DNA of 36,201 nucleotides. Source: Lachnospiraceae bacterium (GTDB lineage: Bacteria; Bacillota; Clostridia; Lachnospirales; Lachnospiraceae). The stretch covers positions 1-36,201 of the forward strand of contig JAFRXK010000076.1 in assembly GCA_017442865.1 (NCBI GenBank). Direction: 5' to 3'. The stretch's first letter is position 1. The number at the start of each line of letters is the position of its first letter. A model generated the notes under the pieces. That model made no database searches, was not told the DNA's origin, and saw only the letters and a list, made by a program, of their open reading frames with translations. Both the position numbers and the translations under genes were made by a program. Shown piece by piece: positions 1 to 6,556 of this stretch.

Positions 1-194
1 ATGTGGACAATACAAATATTAAGAATCATGTTGCAACGAACAAGACCGCAAATGGTAACTGTAACTTCAACCTTAATGTAAGTGCAACAACAAAATTAAG
101 GACAATATATGCCACGGCATATGTGAAGTATCTGGATAAGTACGGTGCAGAAGGTATTGTATATTCACCGGTACAGGTAAGCGCATATGAATAA
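1..194 (+). CDS. C-terminal end of an unknown protein (5' cut by window)
   Basis: An open frame enters from the left edge and stops at TAA 192-194, leaving about 63 residues. The visible tail is rich in Thr, Asn and Tyr and ends in a segment of the type TIYATAYVKYLDKYG followed by VYSPVQVSAYE, which looks like a beta-rich extracellular domain end. The GTG at 3 is not a convincing start because it has no ribosome binding site within the window. I do not recognise the family. A hairpin at 298-335 follows it. Confidence 0.55.
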   Translation, partial: VDNTNIKNHVATNKTANGNCNFNLNVSATTKLRTIYATAYVKYLDKYGAEGIVYSPVQVSAYE

Positions 195-297
195 AACCAT
201 TGCAAAGGATGGTATTCGTGGTTGCATATAAAGCATCTTATATTGTTGAAGAACGGGAGACTGATAAAACTTTAACAGATGAATAATTAATAATAAT

Positions 298-335
298 ACT
301 GTAGCCGCAGTGGCAAACACCTCTGCGGCTATAGT
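298..335 (+). terminator. terminator-like hairpin
   Basis: The arms TAGCCGCAG (302-310) and CTGCGGCTA (323-331) pair perfectly, and flanking TACT/AGTA bases extend the stem. There is no clear T-run after it, so termination is inferred from its place between two genes. Confidence 0.5.
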
Positions 336-417
336 ATATCAGCTGTTGTGTGCTTTAAGCCGGTAGTGTTTAACGCCGGGGAGAGAGTGCGTTACGGCAG
401 AATGGAGACGGTTTTTT

Positions 418-723
418 ATGAAGAATAAAATTTTAATAGGTATTTTATTATTAGTGGTCATGATGACAGGCGTTTCGTGCACTAAATCAGCAAAAAATGC
501 TGAAGAAAGTGCGGCTAAAGATGTTATTACAACAGAGGAAAGCAGCATATCAACAGATGTTTTGACAGTGCAGGAGAGCGAAGAGCTGCAGGGAACGGAT
601 GATGTTGACAGTATTGATACAGAGAAAAGTGAAGAAGTACAGGAAGCAGACGATACTAATGCAGATGAAAGTGAACAGATTGAAGAGCCTGCTCAGGAAG
701 AACAATTTATAGGAGAGGAATAA
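418..723 (+). CDS. small acidic lipoprotein
   Basis: A 101-residue protein. Residues 1-20 form a hydrophobic signal peptide ending in TGVSC, with Cys21 as the likely lipidation site, so it should be anchored on the outer face of the membrane. The rest is low-complexity and strongly acidic (runs of Glu, Asp, Ser, Thr) with no recognisable domain; it may act as a spacer or be surface exposed. GGAGACGG lies six bases before the ATG. The stop at 723 is followed at once by the kinase-like gene, whose ribosome binding site lies inside this gene's 3' end, so the two are probably co-transcribed. Function unknown. Confidence 0.75.
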   Translation: MKNKILIGILLLVVMMTGVSCTKSAKNAEESAAKDVITTEESSISTDVLTVQESEELQGTDDVDSIDTEKSEEVQEADDTNADESEQIEEPAQEEQFIGEE

Positions 724-780
724 GCTTTGGCAGTACTGCTGCAGAATAGTAAGCTGCCGCAGATTTACACATATATAATT

Positions 781-1500
781 ATGAATAAAATTTATTTTAC
801 AATAAAGCTTTTAGATATTAATATAGGTATAGAGTGCATGTATGATTCGACACGTGCATTTTGTGCCGGATATGAGACTGATGAAGAGACTGATTTTACA
901 GTTTCGGTAAAGCAGACTGATATTGAGTTTGAGCGTGGAAGGTCAATTGCTGATTTAGGGTATGATTTTAGTGATGCATATTTAGAGACGCTGGCGGTTT
1001 ACAGGAAGATTTCAGAGAAGATTCCATTTTATGATGGCTTTTTATTTCACAGCTCAGCGATAGCCGTAGACGGGCAGGCATATCTTTTTACCGCGAAAAG
1101 CGGCACAGGCAAGAGCACGCATACGCGACTGTGGAGGAAGTATTTCGGAGACAGGGCGGTTATGGTGAATGATGACAAACCTTTTATAAAGGTCGCAGAT
1201 ACACCTTTAGTCTATGGAACTCCGTGGAATGGCAAACACAGACTTGGCAGCAACATTTCTGTACCGATAAAGGCGATTTGCATTCTAACCAGGTCTGAGG
1301 ATAATTATATTTATCCGATATCGGGTGCAGAAGCGCTTCCTATGCTTATCCAGCAGACATATAGGGCATATGATGGAGCTGCGTTGTCAAAAACCATGAC
1401 ATTACTTGATAAATTGATAAAACAGGTCAGATTTTATAAGCTAGGCTGCAACATGGACATTGAGGCCGCAAAAATTGCATACGAAGGAATGAGAGAATAA
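781..1500 (+). CDS. HPr-kinase-like P-loop protein
   Basis: About 239 residues from ATG 781. The core FLFHSSAIAV followed by the P-loop AKSGTGKST (about residues 105-113) and the later VNDDKP motif match the HprK-like kinases found in RiPP clusters, such as the lasso-peptide kinase of paeninodin. The classical HPr kinase N-terminal domain is absent. The start is uncertain: TTG 727 has a good AGGAGAGG site eight bases upstream and would add 18 residues, while ATG 781 fits the usual family N-terminus but has no clear site. It is followed by PqqD-like, peptidase and nucleotidyltransferase genes, so a role in phosphorylating a small peptide or protein is inferred rather than sugar catabolite control. 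Confidence 0.75.
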   Translation: MNKIYFTIKLLDINIGIECMYDSTRAFCAGYETDEETDFTVSVKQTDIEFERGRSIADLGYDFSDAYLETLAVYRKISEKIPFYDGFLFHSSAIAVDGQAYLFTAKSGTGKSTHTRLWRKYFGDRAVMVNDDKPFIKVADTPLVYGTPWNGKHRLGSNISVPIKAICILTRSEDNYIYPISGAEALPMLIQQTYRAYDGAALSKTMTLLDKLIKQVRFYKLGCNMDIEAAKIAYEGMRE

Positions 1501-1588
1501 AAACATGTCAGGGCAGACAGTGAGCATGCAAAAATGAGAAGACCGATTAGAGAAAAATTAGAGAATAAAGAGGCAGAAGGAGATAAAA

Positions 1589-1849
1589 ATGAAGCTCAGC
1601 GATAAATTTATTTTGCACACAACAGATACGGAAACCCTTTTGGTTCCTACCGGTGAGGCAGAATTTTCAGGGATAATCCGGGGAAATGAGACACTGGGAT
1701 ATATATGCGAGTGCCTTAAGGAGGATACGACCCGTGAGGCAATAATTGAAAGAATGAAAGCAGAATTTGATGTTTTACAGGATATTATTGAGGGTGATGT
1801 TGACAGAGCGTTGAAGAATTTAAGAGAAACAGGTGCTCTGGATGAGTAA
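1589..1849 (+). CDS. PqqD-like peptide chaperone (RRE domain)
   Basis: An 86-residue protein starting at ATG 1589 behind AGAAGGAGAT. Size and pattern (short strands, GNETLGYICECL, then helices ending in ALKNLRETGAL) fit the PqqD winged-helix fold that binds leader peptides of ribosomally made peptides. It sits between an HprK-like kinase gene and a peptidase gene, and its stop codon overlaps the peptidase start by eight bases, which indicates translational coupling. The client peptide is not visible nearby, so the specific role is inferred. Confidence 0.75.
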   Translation: MKLSDKFILHTTDTETLLVPTGEAEFSGIIRGNETLGYICECLKEDTTREAIIERMKAEFDVLQDIIEGDVDRALKNLRETGALDE

Positions 1850-2306
1850 ACTAAAATTTGAAGATTTTATTGAGCAAAGCGGGCAGCTGACATATTCAAA
1901 TGTCGGAACCAGTATGCTGCCGCTTTTGCGTCAGGGCAGGGATTTGTTTACCGTCAGCAAAAAAAATGCGGCAAGATGCAGAAAGTATGATGTGGTGCTT
2001 TACCACGGACAAAATGACACGTACATTCTTCACCGCATTATAAAGGTCCGAGAGGCTGATTATGTGATTCGCGGAGATAACTGTATTACGAAAGAGTACG
2101 GAATCACGGATGATGATATAATAGGCGTGATGACGGGCTTTGTCAGAGACGGTAAAAGCTACAGCACGGATAATACAGGATATCGAATTTACAGCGTGCT
2201 GTGGTGCGCATTTGCACCGGTGAGGATATGCTTTAAGAAAATGAAGATAAGGATTTCACATCTTAAGCGTAGCGTAAAAATGAAAATTAAAAGGATAATT
2301 GGCTGA
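1842..2306 (+). CDS. S24/S26 family peptidase (SipW/SPC-like)
   Basis: About 154 residues from ATG 1842, which overlaps the stop of the preceding gene. The motif SNVGTSMLPLL near residue 20 carries the likely catalytic Ser. YDVVLYHG and ILHRIIKV follow, with His in the place where bacterial leader peptidases have Lys, and IRGDN ends the core. This is the Ser-His pattern of SipW/eukaryotic-type signal peptidases. There is no N-terminal anchor; a hydrophobic stretch near residues 115-130 (YSVLWCAFAPVRICF) and a basic C-terminus may associate with the membrane. In this context it probably cleaves a cluster-encoded peptide. Confidence 0.75.
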   Translation: MSKLKFEDFIEQSGQLTYSNVGTSMLPLLRQGRDLFTVSKKNAARCRKYDVVLYHGQNDTYILHRIIKVREADYVIRGDNCITKEYGITDDDIIGVMTGFVRDGKSYSTDNTGYRIYSVLWCAFAPVRICFKKMKIRISHLKRSVKMKIKRIIG

Positions 2307-2394
2307 CGAATAGAGAATATAGAGTTAATGCCTTAATTAAATATATTTTGAAAACGGAAGGAAGAAATTTGTTTTACCAAAACGGAAAGCTGCA

Positions 2395-3558
2395 ATGAGA
2401 AAACATGAAAAAATAAAAGCAAACAAAGAGGCATACAAAAAAGCAGCATATGATGCGGCTTATCTTGCTGCCTGTGTAATAAATGGCGAGAAACCGGATA
2501 TTGACCGCGTAAAGCAGATTGATTTAGATATGCTTTACAAGGTGTCAATAAAGCATTCTATGACGGGGATAGTCTGTCATGCATTGGAGTCTGTGGGAAT
2601 TCACGAGACTTTATTTGTGCAGGAGAAGGGAAAGACAATTCAAAGGGTACTGCTTCTGGATGCAGCATGGAAGTCAATAAAATCTAGGCTTGAGCAGGAA
2701 AAGATATGGTATATGCCATTAAAGGGAGCTGTGATAAAGGATTATTATCCTGCAGTTGGAATAAGATGTATGGCTGATTATGATGTGTTAATCGATATAA
2801 ACGGCAGAGCTAAGGTGCGGGATATTATGGTGGAAAAGGGCTTTTTGGTGGAGTCATTTGATAATGACAATCATGATATTTATACTAAGGCTCCATCCAC
2901 CAGCTTTGAAATGCATGTCGGATTGTTTAAAAAAGACAGAGTTGAAGCTCCTATTTATAATTATTATGAAAAGATTAAAGAAAAACTGATAAAAGACAGT
3001 GATAACGACTTCGGATATCATTTTTCGCATGAGGATTTCTATTTATATATGATTGTCCATGAATACAAGCATTTTACGCTTGGAGGAACCGGATTAAGGT
3101 CGCTTTTGGATATATATGTTTTTTTGAAAAAGTTTAAAGAAGTACTGGATATGGAATATATTGAGCGAGAAACTGCTTGTATGGGGTTTGCCGATTTTGA
3201 AAAGGAAAACAGAGCGCTTGCGTTAAAGCTTTTTTCAAATGAAGAGCTGGATGGCATCAGTATGCAAAGACTTGATTATTATATCTTTTCAGGGGTTTAT
3301 GGCAGAATTGAAACTGCACATTACCATATGGTAAAAAAGAAAATTGGCAATAATAGTCTGACATCAAAACTTAAATATCTTTACAAGCGTGCATTTCCAC
3401 CTGTAAATAGCTTATGGCAGGCATATCCTTTTTTTGATAAGCATAAATACCTGACACCGCTGCTGATATTATTCCGTCCGATATATCTTCTTATAGTAAA
3501 GCACAAGTTTATATTTCGCGAGTTTAAATATGTTTTTAAAAAAAACAAACGTGATTAA
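2395..3558 (+). CDS. NTP_transf_5-type nucleotidyltransferase
   Basis: A 387-residue protein. Residues about 100-150 hold MPLKGAVIKDYYP, then RCMADYDVLID, the G-x-D-x-D-like pattern of the uncharacterised nucleotidyltransferase family PF14907. A helical C-terminal half contains several His and Tyr (HEDFYLYMIVHEYKHF). Members often sit beside HprK-like and PqqD-like genes in peptide clusters, as here. The ATG has only a weak GGAAAG site, and no better in-frame start was seen. Substrate is unknown; transfer of a nucleotide to a phosphorylated peptide is a plausible inference only. Confidence 0.75.
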   Translation: MRKHEKIKANKEAYKKAAYDAAYLAACVINGEKPDIDRVKQIDLDMLYKVSIKHSMTGIVCHALESVGIHETLFVQEKGKTIQRVLLLDAAWKSIKSRLEQEKIWYMPLKGAVIKDYYPAVGIRCMADYDVLIDINGRAKVRDIMVEKGFLVESFDNDNHDIYTKAPSTSFEMHVGLFKKDRVEAPIYNYYEKIKEKLIKDSDNDFGYHFSHEDFYLYMIVHEYKHFTLGGTGLRSLLDIYVFLKKFKEVLDMEYIERETACMGFADFEKENRALALKLFSNEELDGISMQRLDYYIFSGVYGRIETAHYHMVKKKIGNNSLTSKLKYLYKRAFPPVNSLWQAYPFFDKHKYLTPLLILFRPIYLLIVKHKFIFREFKYVFKKNKRD

Positions 3559-3641
3559 TAAATTTAATGTTAGAAATTGATAATAAAACCATTCAAATGC
3601 ATGAGTTAATATAAAAAAATCAAAAAATAACAAAAAAATAC

Positions 3642-3670
3642 TTGCAATAGCTTATAAGATGTGGTAGATT
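3642..3670 (+). promoter_or_regulatory. possible sigma-A promoter
   Basis: TTGCAA (3642-3647), 17 bases, then TAGATT (3665-3670). The -10 is weak. A transcript from here to the hairpin at 3798-3835 would be about 160 bases and encode nothing visible. Confidence 0.3.
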
Positions 3671-3797
3671 TAATACATAAACAAGTGAAACGTTTTATTA
3701 AATAAAAAATTCCATTAAACATTTTAAAATATGAAATTGCTATTATACTATTATTAGTTTGCATATAATTTTTTTGTTTTTTCATTCCTAACCCCTA

Positions 3798-3839
3798 ATA
3801 CAAAAGCAATCGTCAAGAGACGATTGCTTTTGTATTTTA
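3798..3839 (+). terminator. strong bidirectional terminator
   Basis: A perfect 17-bp stem (3798-3814 with 3819-3835), loop AAGA, followed by a short T-rich tail. It isolates the peptide cassette from the gene at 3992. Confidence 0.8.
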
Positions 3840-3991
3840 GTGCAGTTTTGCTTGTGTATGTGACTGTTTGCATATATAATACGCTGTATAGAAGAAGGTA
3901 TTGCTGCAGTTTAGAAGTACAAAAGCGAAATTATTTTTTATATTTCGAACGTCAAAATACAATTTATTAAAATGATTAAGGCGGTATTTTT

Positions 3992-4702
3992 ATGGCATAT
4001 TTAAGCAGTTCTTGGAAGGGTACGGGACTTCGCGCGGGTGGAGACGGCATTCTTAGTGTAAGCAAAATAAAACCATATGAGGGAGATAACCATGTGACGG
4101 ACCCGTTGGGCGTGCGTTTTGAAATATCAGCGGATATAAGCGAGGTTGAAGAGGGTGTTCTGGAATGTTTTACAACCTTGAAGGAGATTACGTTTGAGGG
4201 CAGCCCAAAGCGTCTCGGAGTGTCAGAGAAGGCACGCAGGCTGCTTCAGGAAAATGATGTGCTTATCCGTGGAAAGTTCGGGAGCTATGCGGAGCGCTTT
4301 GCAAAGGAATACGGACTTCGTTTCGTGCATTCCGATATCAAAATCGGCCGCTCAGGCAATTATTTTGAAAATCATGGTTCGGATGTAATTACCCTTATGT
4401 TTGAACCTGATGAGAAGCCTCGCATTTGTCAGTCGAATTTCTGCCAGGGTATTTCGGCAGGAAGCAGCGGCGGCGGAGATGTGTATCTTTATCTCCCGAA
4501 GGATTTTTACCTTACATACTCGAATAAGGACATTGCGGATATCTGCTGGGGCACCTGCTACGACAGCATTCTAAAGAATTCCGAGCTGGGTGCGTTTCTT
4601 GCAAAGGCGAAGAAAAAGGGCGGATATTATATCGTGCCGAAGAAAGATAAAGAGAAGAGTGATAAAGAGAAGCAGGAGAAAGAGAATAAAGAGAAGAAAT
4701 AA
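3992..4702 (+). CDS. hypothetical protein with BspA-type repeat remnant
   Basis: A 236-residue protein starting behind AAGGCGG. It has no signal peptide. Residues about 50-115 read like one and a half BspA/LRR_5 leucine-rich repeats: LKEITFEGSP, then GKFGSYAERFAKEYGLRFV, which is the typical repeat cap. The middle is unrecognised (GSSGGGDVYLYLPKDF) and the C-terminus is a charged Lys/Glu tail of about 30 residues. It stands alone between two strong terminators. It could be a cytosolic protein built from a piece of a surface repeat protein; function unknown. Confidence 0.65.
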   Translation: MAYLSSSWKGTGLRAGGDGILSVSKIKPYEGDNHVTDPLGVRFEISADISEVEEGVLECFTTLKEITFEGSPKRLGVSEKARRLLQENDVLIRGKFGSYAERFAKEYGLRFVHSDIKIGRSGNYFENHGSDVITLMFEPDEKPRICQSNFCQGISAGSSGGGDVYLYLPKDFYLTYSNKDIADICWGTCYDSILKNSELGAFLAKAKKKGGYYIVPKKDKEKSDKEKQEKENKEKK

Positions 4703-4733
4703 CAAAACGAGCGGTTAATAGCTGTTTTGTTTG

Positions 4734-4797
4734 TATGATTAGCCCCCGGCCGATGCAAAAGAAATGTGCATCAGCCGGGGGCTAATCATACATATTT
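4734..4797 (+). terminator. strong terminator hairpin
   Basis: Arms 4734-4750 and 4774-4790 pair perfectly (core GCCCCCGGC/GCCGGGGGC), with an inner GATGCA/TGCATC extension, followed by a T-rich tail. Confidence 0.85.
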
Positions 4798-4884
4798 TTA
4801 TTTTGTATTATTGTATAAAACTTAGGCTTTGGTTAATTATATATTTAATGTAAGTTATATTTGGTGCATATATTTAATATATAG

Positions 4885-4897
4885 GTTATATTAGGTG
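4885..4897 (+). repeat. 13-bp direct repeat, left copy
   Basis: GTTATATTAGGTG occurs here and again exactly at 8668-8680. A near copy (GTTATATTTGGTG) lies at 4854-4866. The two exact copies bracket the AT-rich island. Confidence 0.6.
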
Positions 4898-4955
4898 AGA
4901 ATACATGATATTTTGAACCTAAAGTTATATAATATTAAATAAGGAGGTGAATATT

Positions 4956-5240
4956 ATGGCACAGGCAACATTTAGTGTGAGAATGGATGATAGTCTCAAG
5001 ACACAATTTGAGCAGCTTTGCAATGAGTTTGGCATGAATATGACAACAGCAATTAATGTATTTGCCAGAGCTGTTGTCCGTGAGCGCAGAATACCTTTTG
5101 ATATTGCGGCTCCTAAGCCTGATGTTACAAGAGATGAAGCCATGCAGGCATTTATGGCAATAAGGGAACAGTCAGCGAAGAATTTTCCAGAAGGAATGTC
5201 GCTTGAAGAAATTAATGATGAGATAAGGAAACCCAGATAA
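4956..5240 (+). CDS. RelB/DinJ family antitoxin, orphan
   Basis: A 94-residue protein from ATG 4956, chosen because AAGGAGGTGA ends six bases before it. The N-terminal FSVRMDDSLKTQFEQLC followed by FGMNMTTAINVFARAVV is the ribbon-helix-helix DNA-binding and dimer region of RelB/DinJ antitoxins. IPFDI and an acidic tail ending EEINDEIRK are the usual toxin-binding part. No intact toxin follows; instead the last codons run into a remnant of a PIN-type toxin in another frame. It may still repress its own promoter. TATAAT at 4928-4933 is a likely -10 box. Confidence 0.85.
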   Translation: MAQATFSVRMDDSLKTQFEQLCNEFGMNMTTAINVFARAVVRERRIPFDIAAPKPDVTRDEAMQAFMAIREQSAKNFPEGMSLEEINDEIRKPR

Positions 5241-5314
5241 AGCATTTCCCGAAAGAACCATTTATAGTTACTGCACGACAGATGATTGACATCCTTGATA
5301 AATACAATAATTGA
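5222..5314 (+). pseudogene. 3' remnant of a PIN-domain toxin gene
   Basis: In the +2 frame relative to the antitoxin, codons from 5222 to the TGA at 5312-5314 read KHFPKEPFIVTARQMIDIL and a short tail. This closely resembles the C-terminal strand and helix of putative PIN-family toxins, which usually end in a pattern like KHFP..PFIVTP.EFL. No start or N-terminal PIN acidic residues are present. A deletion that joined the antitoxin's end to the toxin's last ~27 codons is the simplest reading. Assignment is from memory of the family pattern. Confidence 0.55.
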
Positions 5315-5320
5315 AATAAA

Positions 5321-5355
5321 AATGCCGGCAGATTAATATCTGTCGGCATTAACAA
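5321..5355 (+). terminator. terminator hairpin
   Basis: A 12-bp stem 5321-5332 with 5339-5350 (one G-U pair), loop TTAATA, between convergent genes. Confidence 0.65.
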
Positions 5356-5398
5356 TTTAGAGTGTTTGTTGTGAATTTAAAAATGTCAAGCCACAAGC

Positions 5399-5746
5399 TT
5401 ACAAATGTTTATTAGCAAGAAACTGGTCTATAATATGCATAACACTGTTCTTTTCTTCAGTGGTAAGTAAGTCCCATTTTTTCAATAAAGTCAAATCATT
5501 TTCTTCACTAATGCAATAGTATCCATCAACATTAAAAAAATTAGCCAAAGATATGTCCAGTACATTGCAGATACGTTCAAGCTTATCAATTGGAGGATAA
5601 AGTGATTTCTGATACCATGTTGCAATGGTGGATTGCGGAATCTCTGATAATTTTGAAAGCTTGTATACCGACATACCTTTAGCTTCGCGAAGCTCGGTGA
5701 TACGGTTGAGGACGTTGAAAGGTGTGTTATTTGTTGTGGTATTCAT
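5399..5746 (-). CDS. XRE-family HTH repressor
   Basis: A 115-residue protein; the start at 5746 is set by AGGAGGAAAC just upstream on the minus strand, and the longer open frame above it runs over the promoter. Residues about 14-68 form a Cro/C1-type helix-turn-helix: LREAKGMSVYKLSKLS, IPQSTIATWYQ and the DKLERICNVLDISLANFF ending. The C-terminal 40 residues (LLTTEEKNSVMHIIDQFL) are typical of small XRE proteins of Clostridia. It is divergent from the membrane protein/ATPase pair and separated from them by palindromic CGATATA sites, so it very probably represses that pair and itself. Confidence 0.85.
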   Translation of the reverse strand: MNTTTNNTPFNVLNRITELREAKGMSVYKLSKLSEIPQSTIATWYQKSLYPPIDKLERICNVLDISLANFFNVDGYYCISEENDLTLLKKWDLLTTEEKNSVMHIIDQFLANKHL

Positions 5747-5772
5747 AAAAATGTTTCCTCCTGACAATCCGT

Positions 5773-5851
5773 TATATCGATATAATAATTTGAAAATACG
5801 ATTGACAGTAGATGTGAAAAGACGATATAATATATCGTGAAAACGATATAT
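5773..5851. promoter_or_regulatory. operator cluster for the XRE repressor
   Basis: CGATATA/TATATCG half-sites occur repeatedly: the perfect palindrome TATATCGATATA at 5773-5784, CGATATA-A-TATATCG at 5823-5837, and ATATATCG-6-CGATATAT at 5830-5851. The last two overlap the -10 box of the rightward promoter, the classic arrangement for repression. Confidence 0.7.
5802..5831 (+). promoter_or_regulatory. sigma-A promoter of the island operon
   Basis: Consensus TTGACA (5802-5807), 18 bases, consensus TATAAT (5826-5831). A strong promoter covered by repressor half-sites. Confidence 0.8.
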
Positions 5852-5899
5852 TATACTATCAAATTTTAATGCCAATTGTGTTTAAGGGAGACAAATGAA

Positions 5900-6508
5900 A
5901 TGAAAAAATTTATTATAGGTATAATCTTGTCATTTATTATAATTGGAATTATTTTATGCTTCATTTTAATAAAATATTCTAATGAAAGCCTTGAAACACA
6001 AATTACAACAATATCAAAAATTTTATTACAATCAATAGTATCAGGATTTGTTACATTCCTAGGCTTATTTATGACTATATCATTTAACGAGTATCAAAAT
6101 AAACAGAATGAAAAAAATAAAATTTGTCCTAAGTTTTATTTGGTACCAAAAGAGAGAGCATCAGCATTAAAAAAAATAAATGTTATTGATGAAAAAAATT
6201 TTTTTATCTGCACCTACTCAAAAAACGCAAGAGAAATAGAATGTGAAATTAAAAACACAAGGGAATGTAAAGCGAAAAAAATTTTTATTAAAAAAAATTT
6301 GAATATAAAGAAAAAGATTAAAAATTTAGAGTGTAAAGACAATATATGTTTTTTGACCTTGGGAAACAATTGCAGATTCTATCGTTCTTTTAAAATTTTT
6401 TTTGAAGATGTTATGGGGAATAAATATAAACAGAAAATAAAATATAAATACGATGACGATGGTAGTTATGATTTTAAATCGTCTATTCCTAAAAAAAGAT
6501 TAATGTAA
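5900..6508 (+). CDS. two-helix membrane protein of unknown function
   Basis: A 202-residue protein from ATG 5900, chosen for the AAGGGAG nine bases upstream. Residues 3-24 and 41-61 are strongly hydrophobic and should form two membrane helices with a short external loop. The remaining ~140 residues are a Lys-rich, probably cytosolic domain with many strands and no family I recognise; five Cys are scattered through it (C76, C105, C112, C118, C144, approximately). It is followed 48 bases later by the ATPase gene, shares its AT-rich base use, and lies under the repressor-controlled promoter. A membrane effector partnered with the ATPase is a plausible inference. Confidence 0.65.
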   Translation: MKKFIIGIILSFIIIGIILCFILIKYSNESLETQITTISKILLQSIVSGFVTFLGLFMTISFNEYQNKQNEKNKICPKFYLVPKERASALKKINVIDEKNFFICTYSKNAREIECEIKNTRECKAKKIFIKKNLNIKKKIKNLECKDNICFLTLGNNCRFYRSFKIFFEDVMGNKYKQKIKYKYDDDGSYDFKSSIPKKRLM

Positions 6509-6556
6509 TTTAATTATTATAATTTATAACGTATGATAAAAAAGAAAGGCATTTAT

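Larger units (their letters stand above)
3559..3991. other. gene-free AT-rich stretch
   Basis: No open frame with a ribosome binding site was found. The stretch holds a possible promoter (3642-3670), the hairpin at 3798-3835 and a further 150 bases of leader before the next gene. Confidence 0.6.

Noticed and set aside
727..780. TTG 727 as the certain start of the HprK-like protein
   Set aside because: The site is good, but the added 18 residues do not resemble the family N-terminus; left as an alternative rather than the called start.
1534..1605. 23-codon frame between the kinase-like and PqqD genes as a peptide precursor
   Set aside because: It has no ribosome binding site, is highly charged without a core-like segment, and overlaps the PqqD start in another frame.
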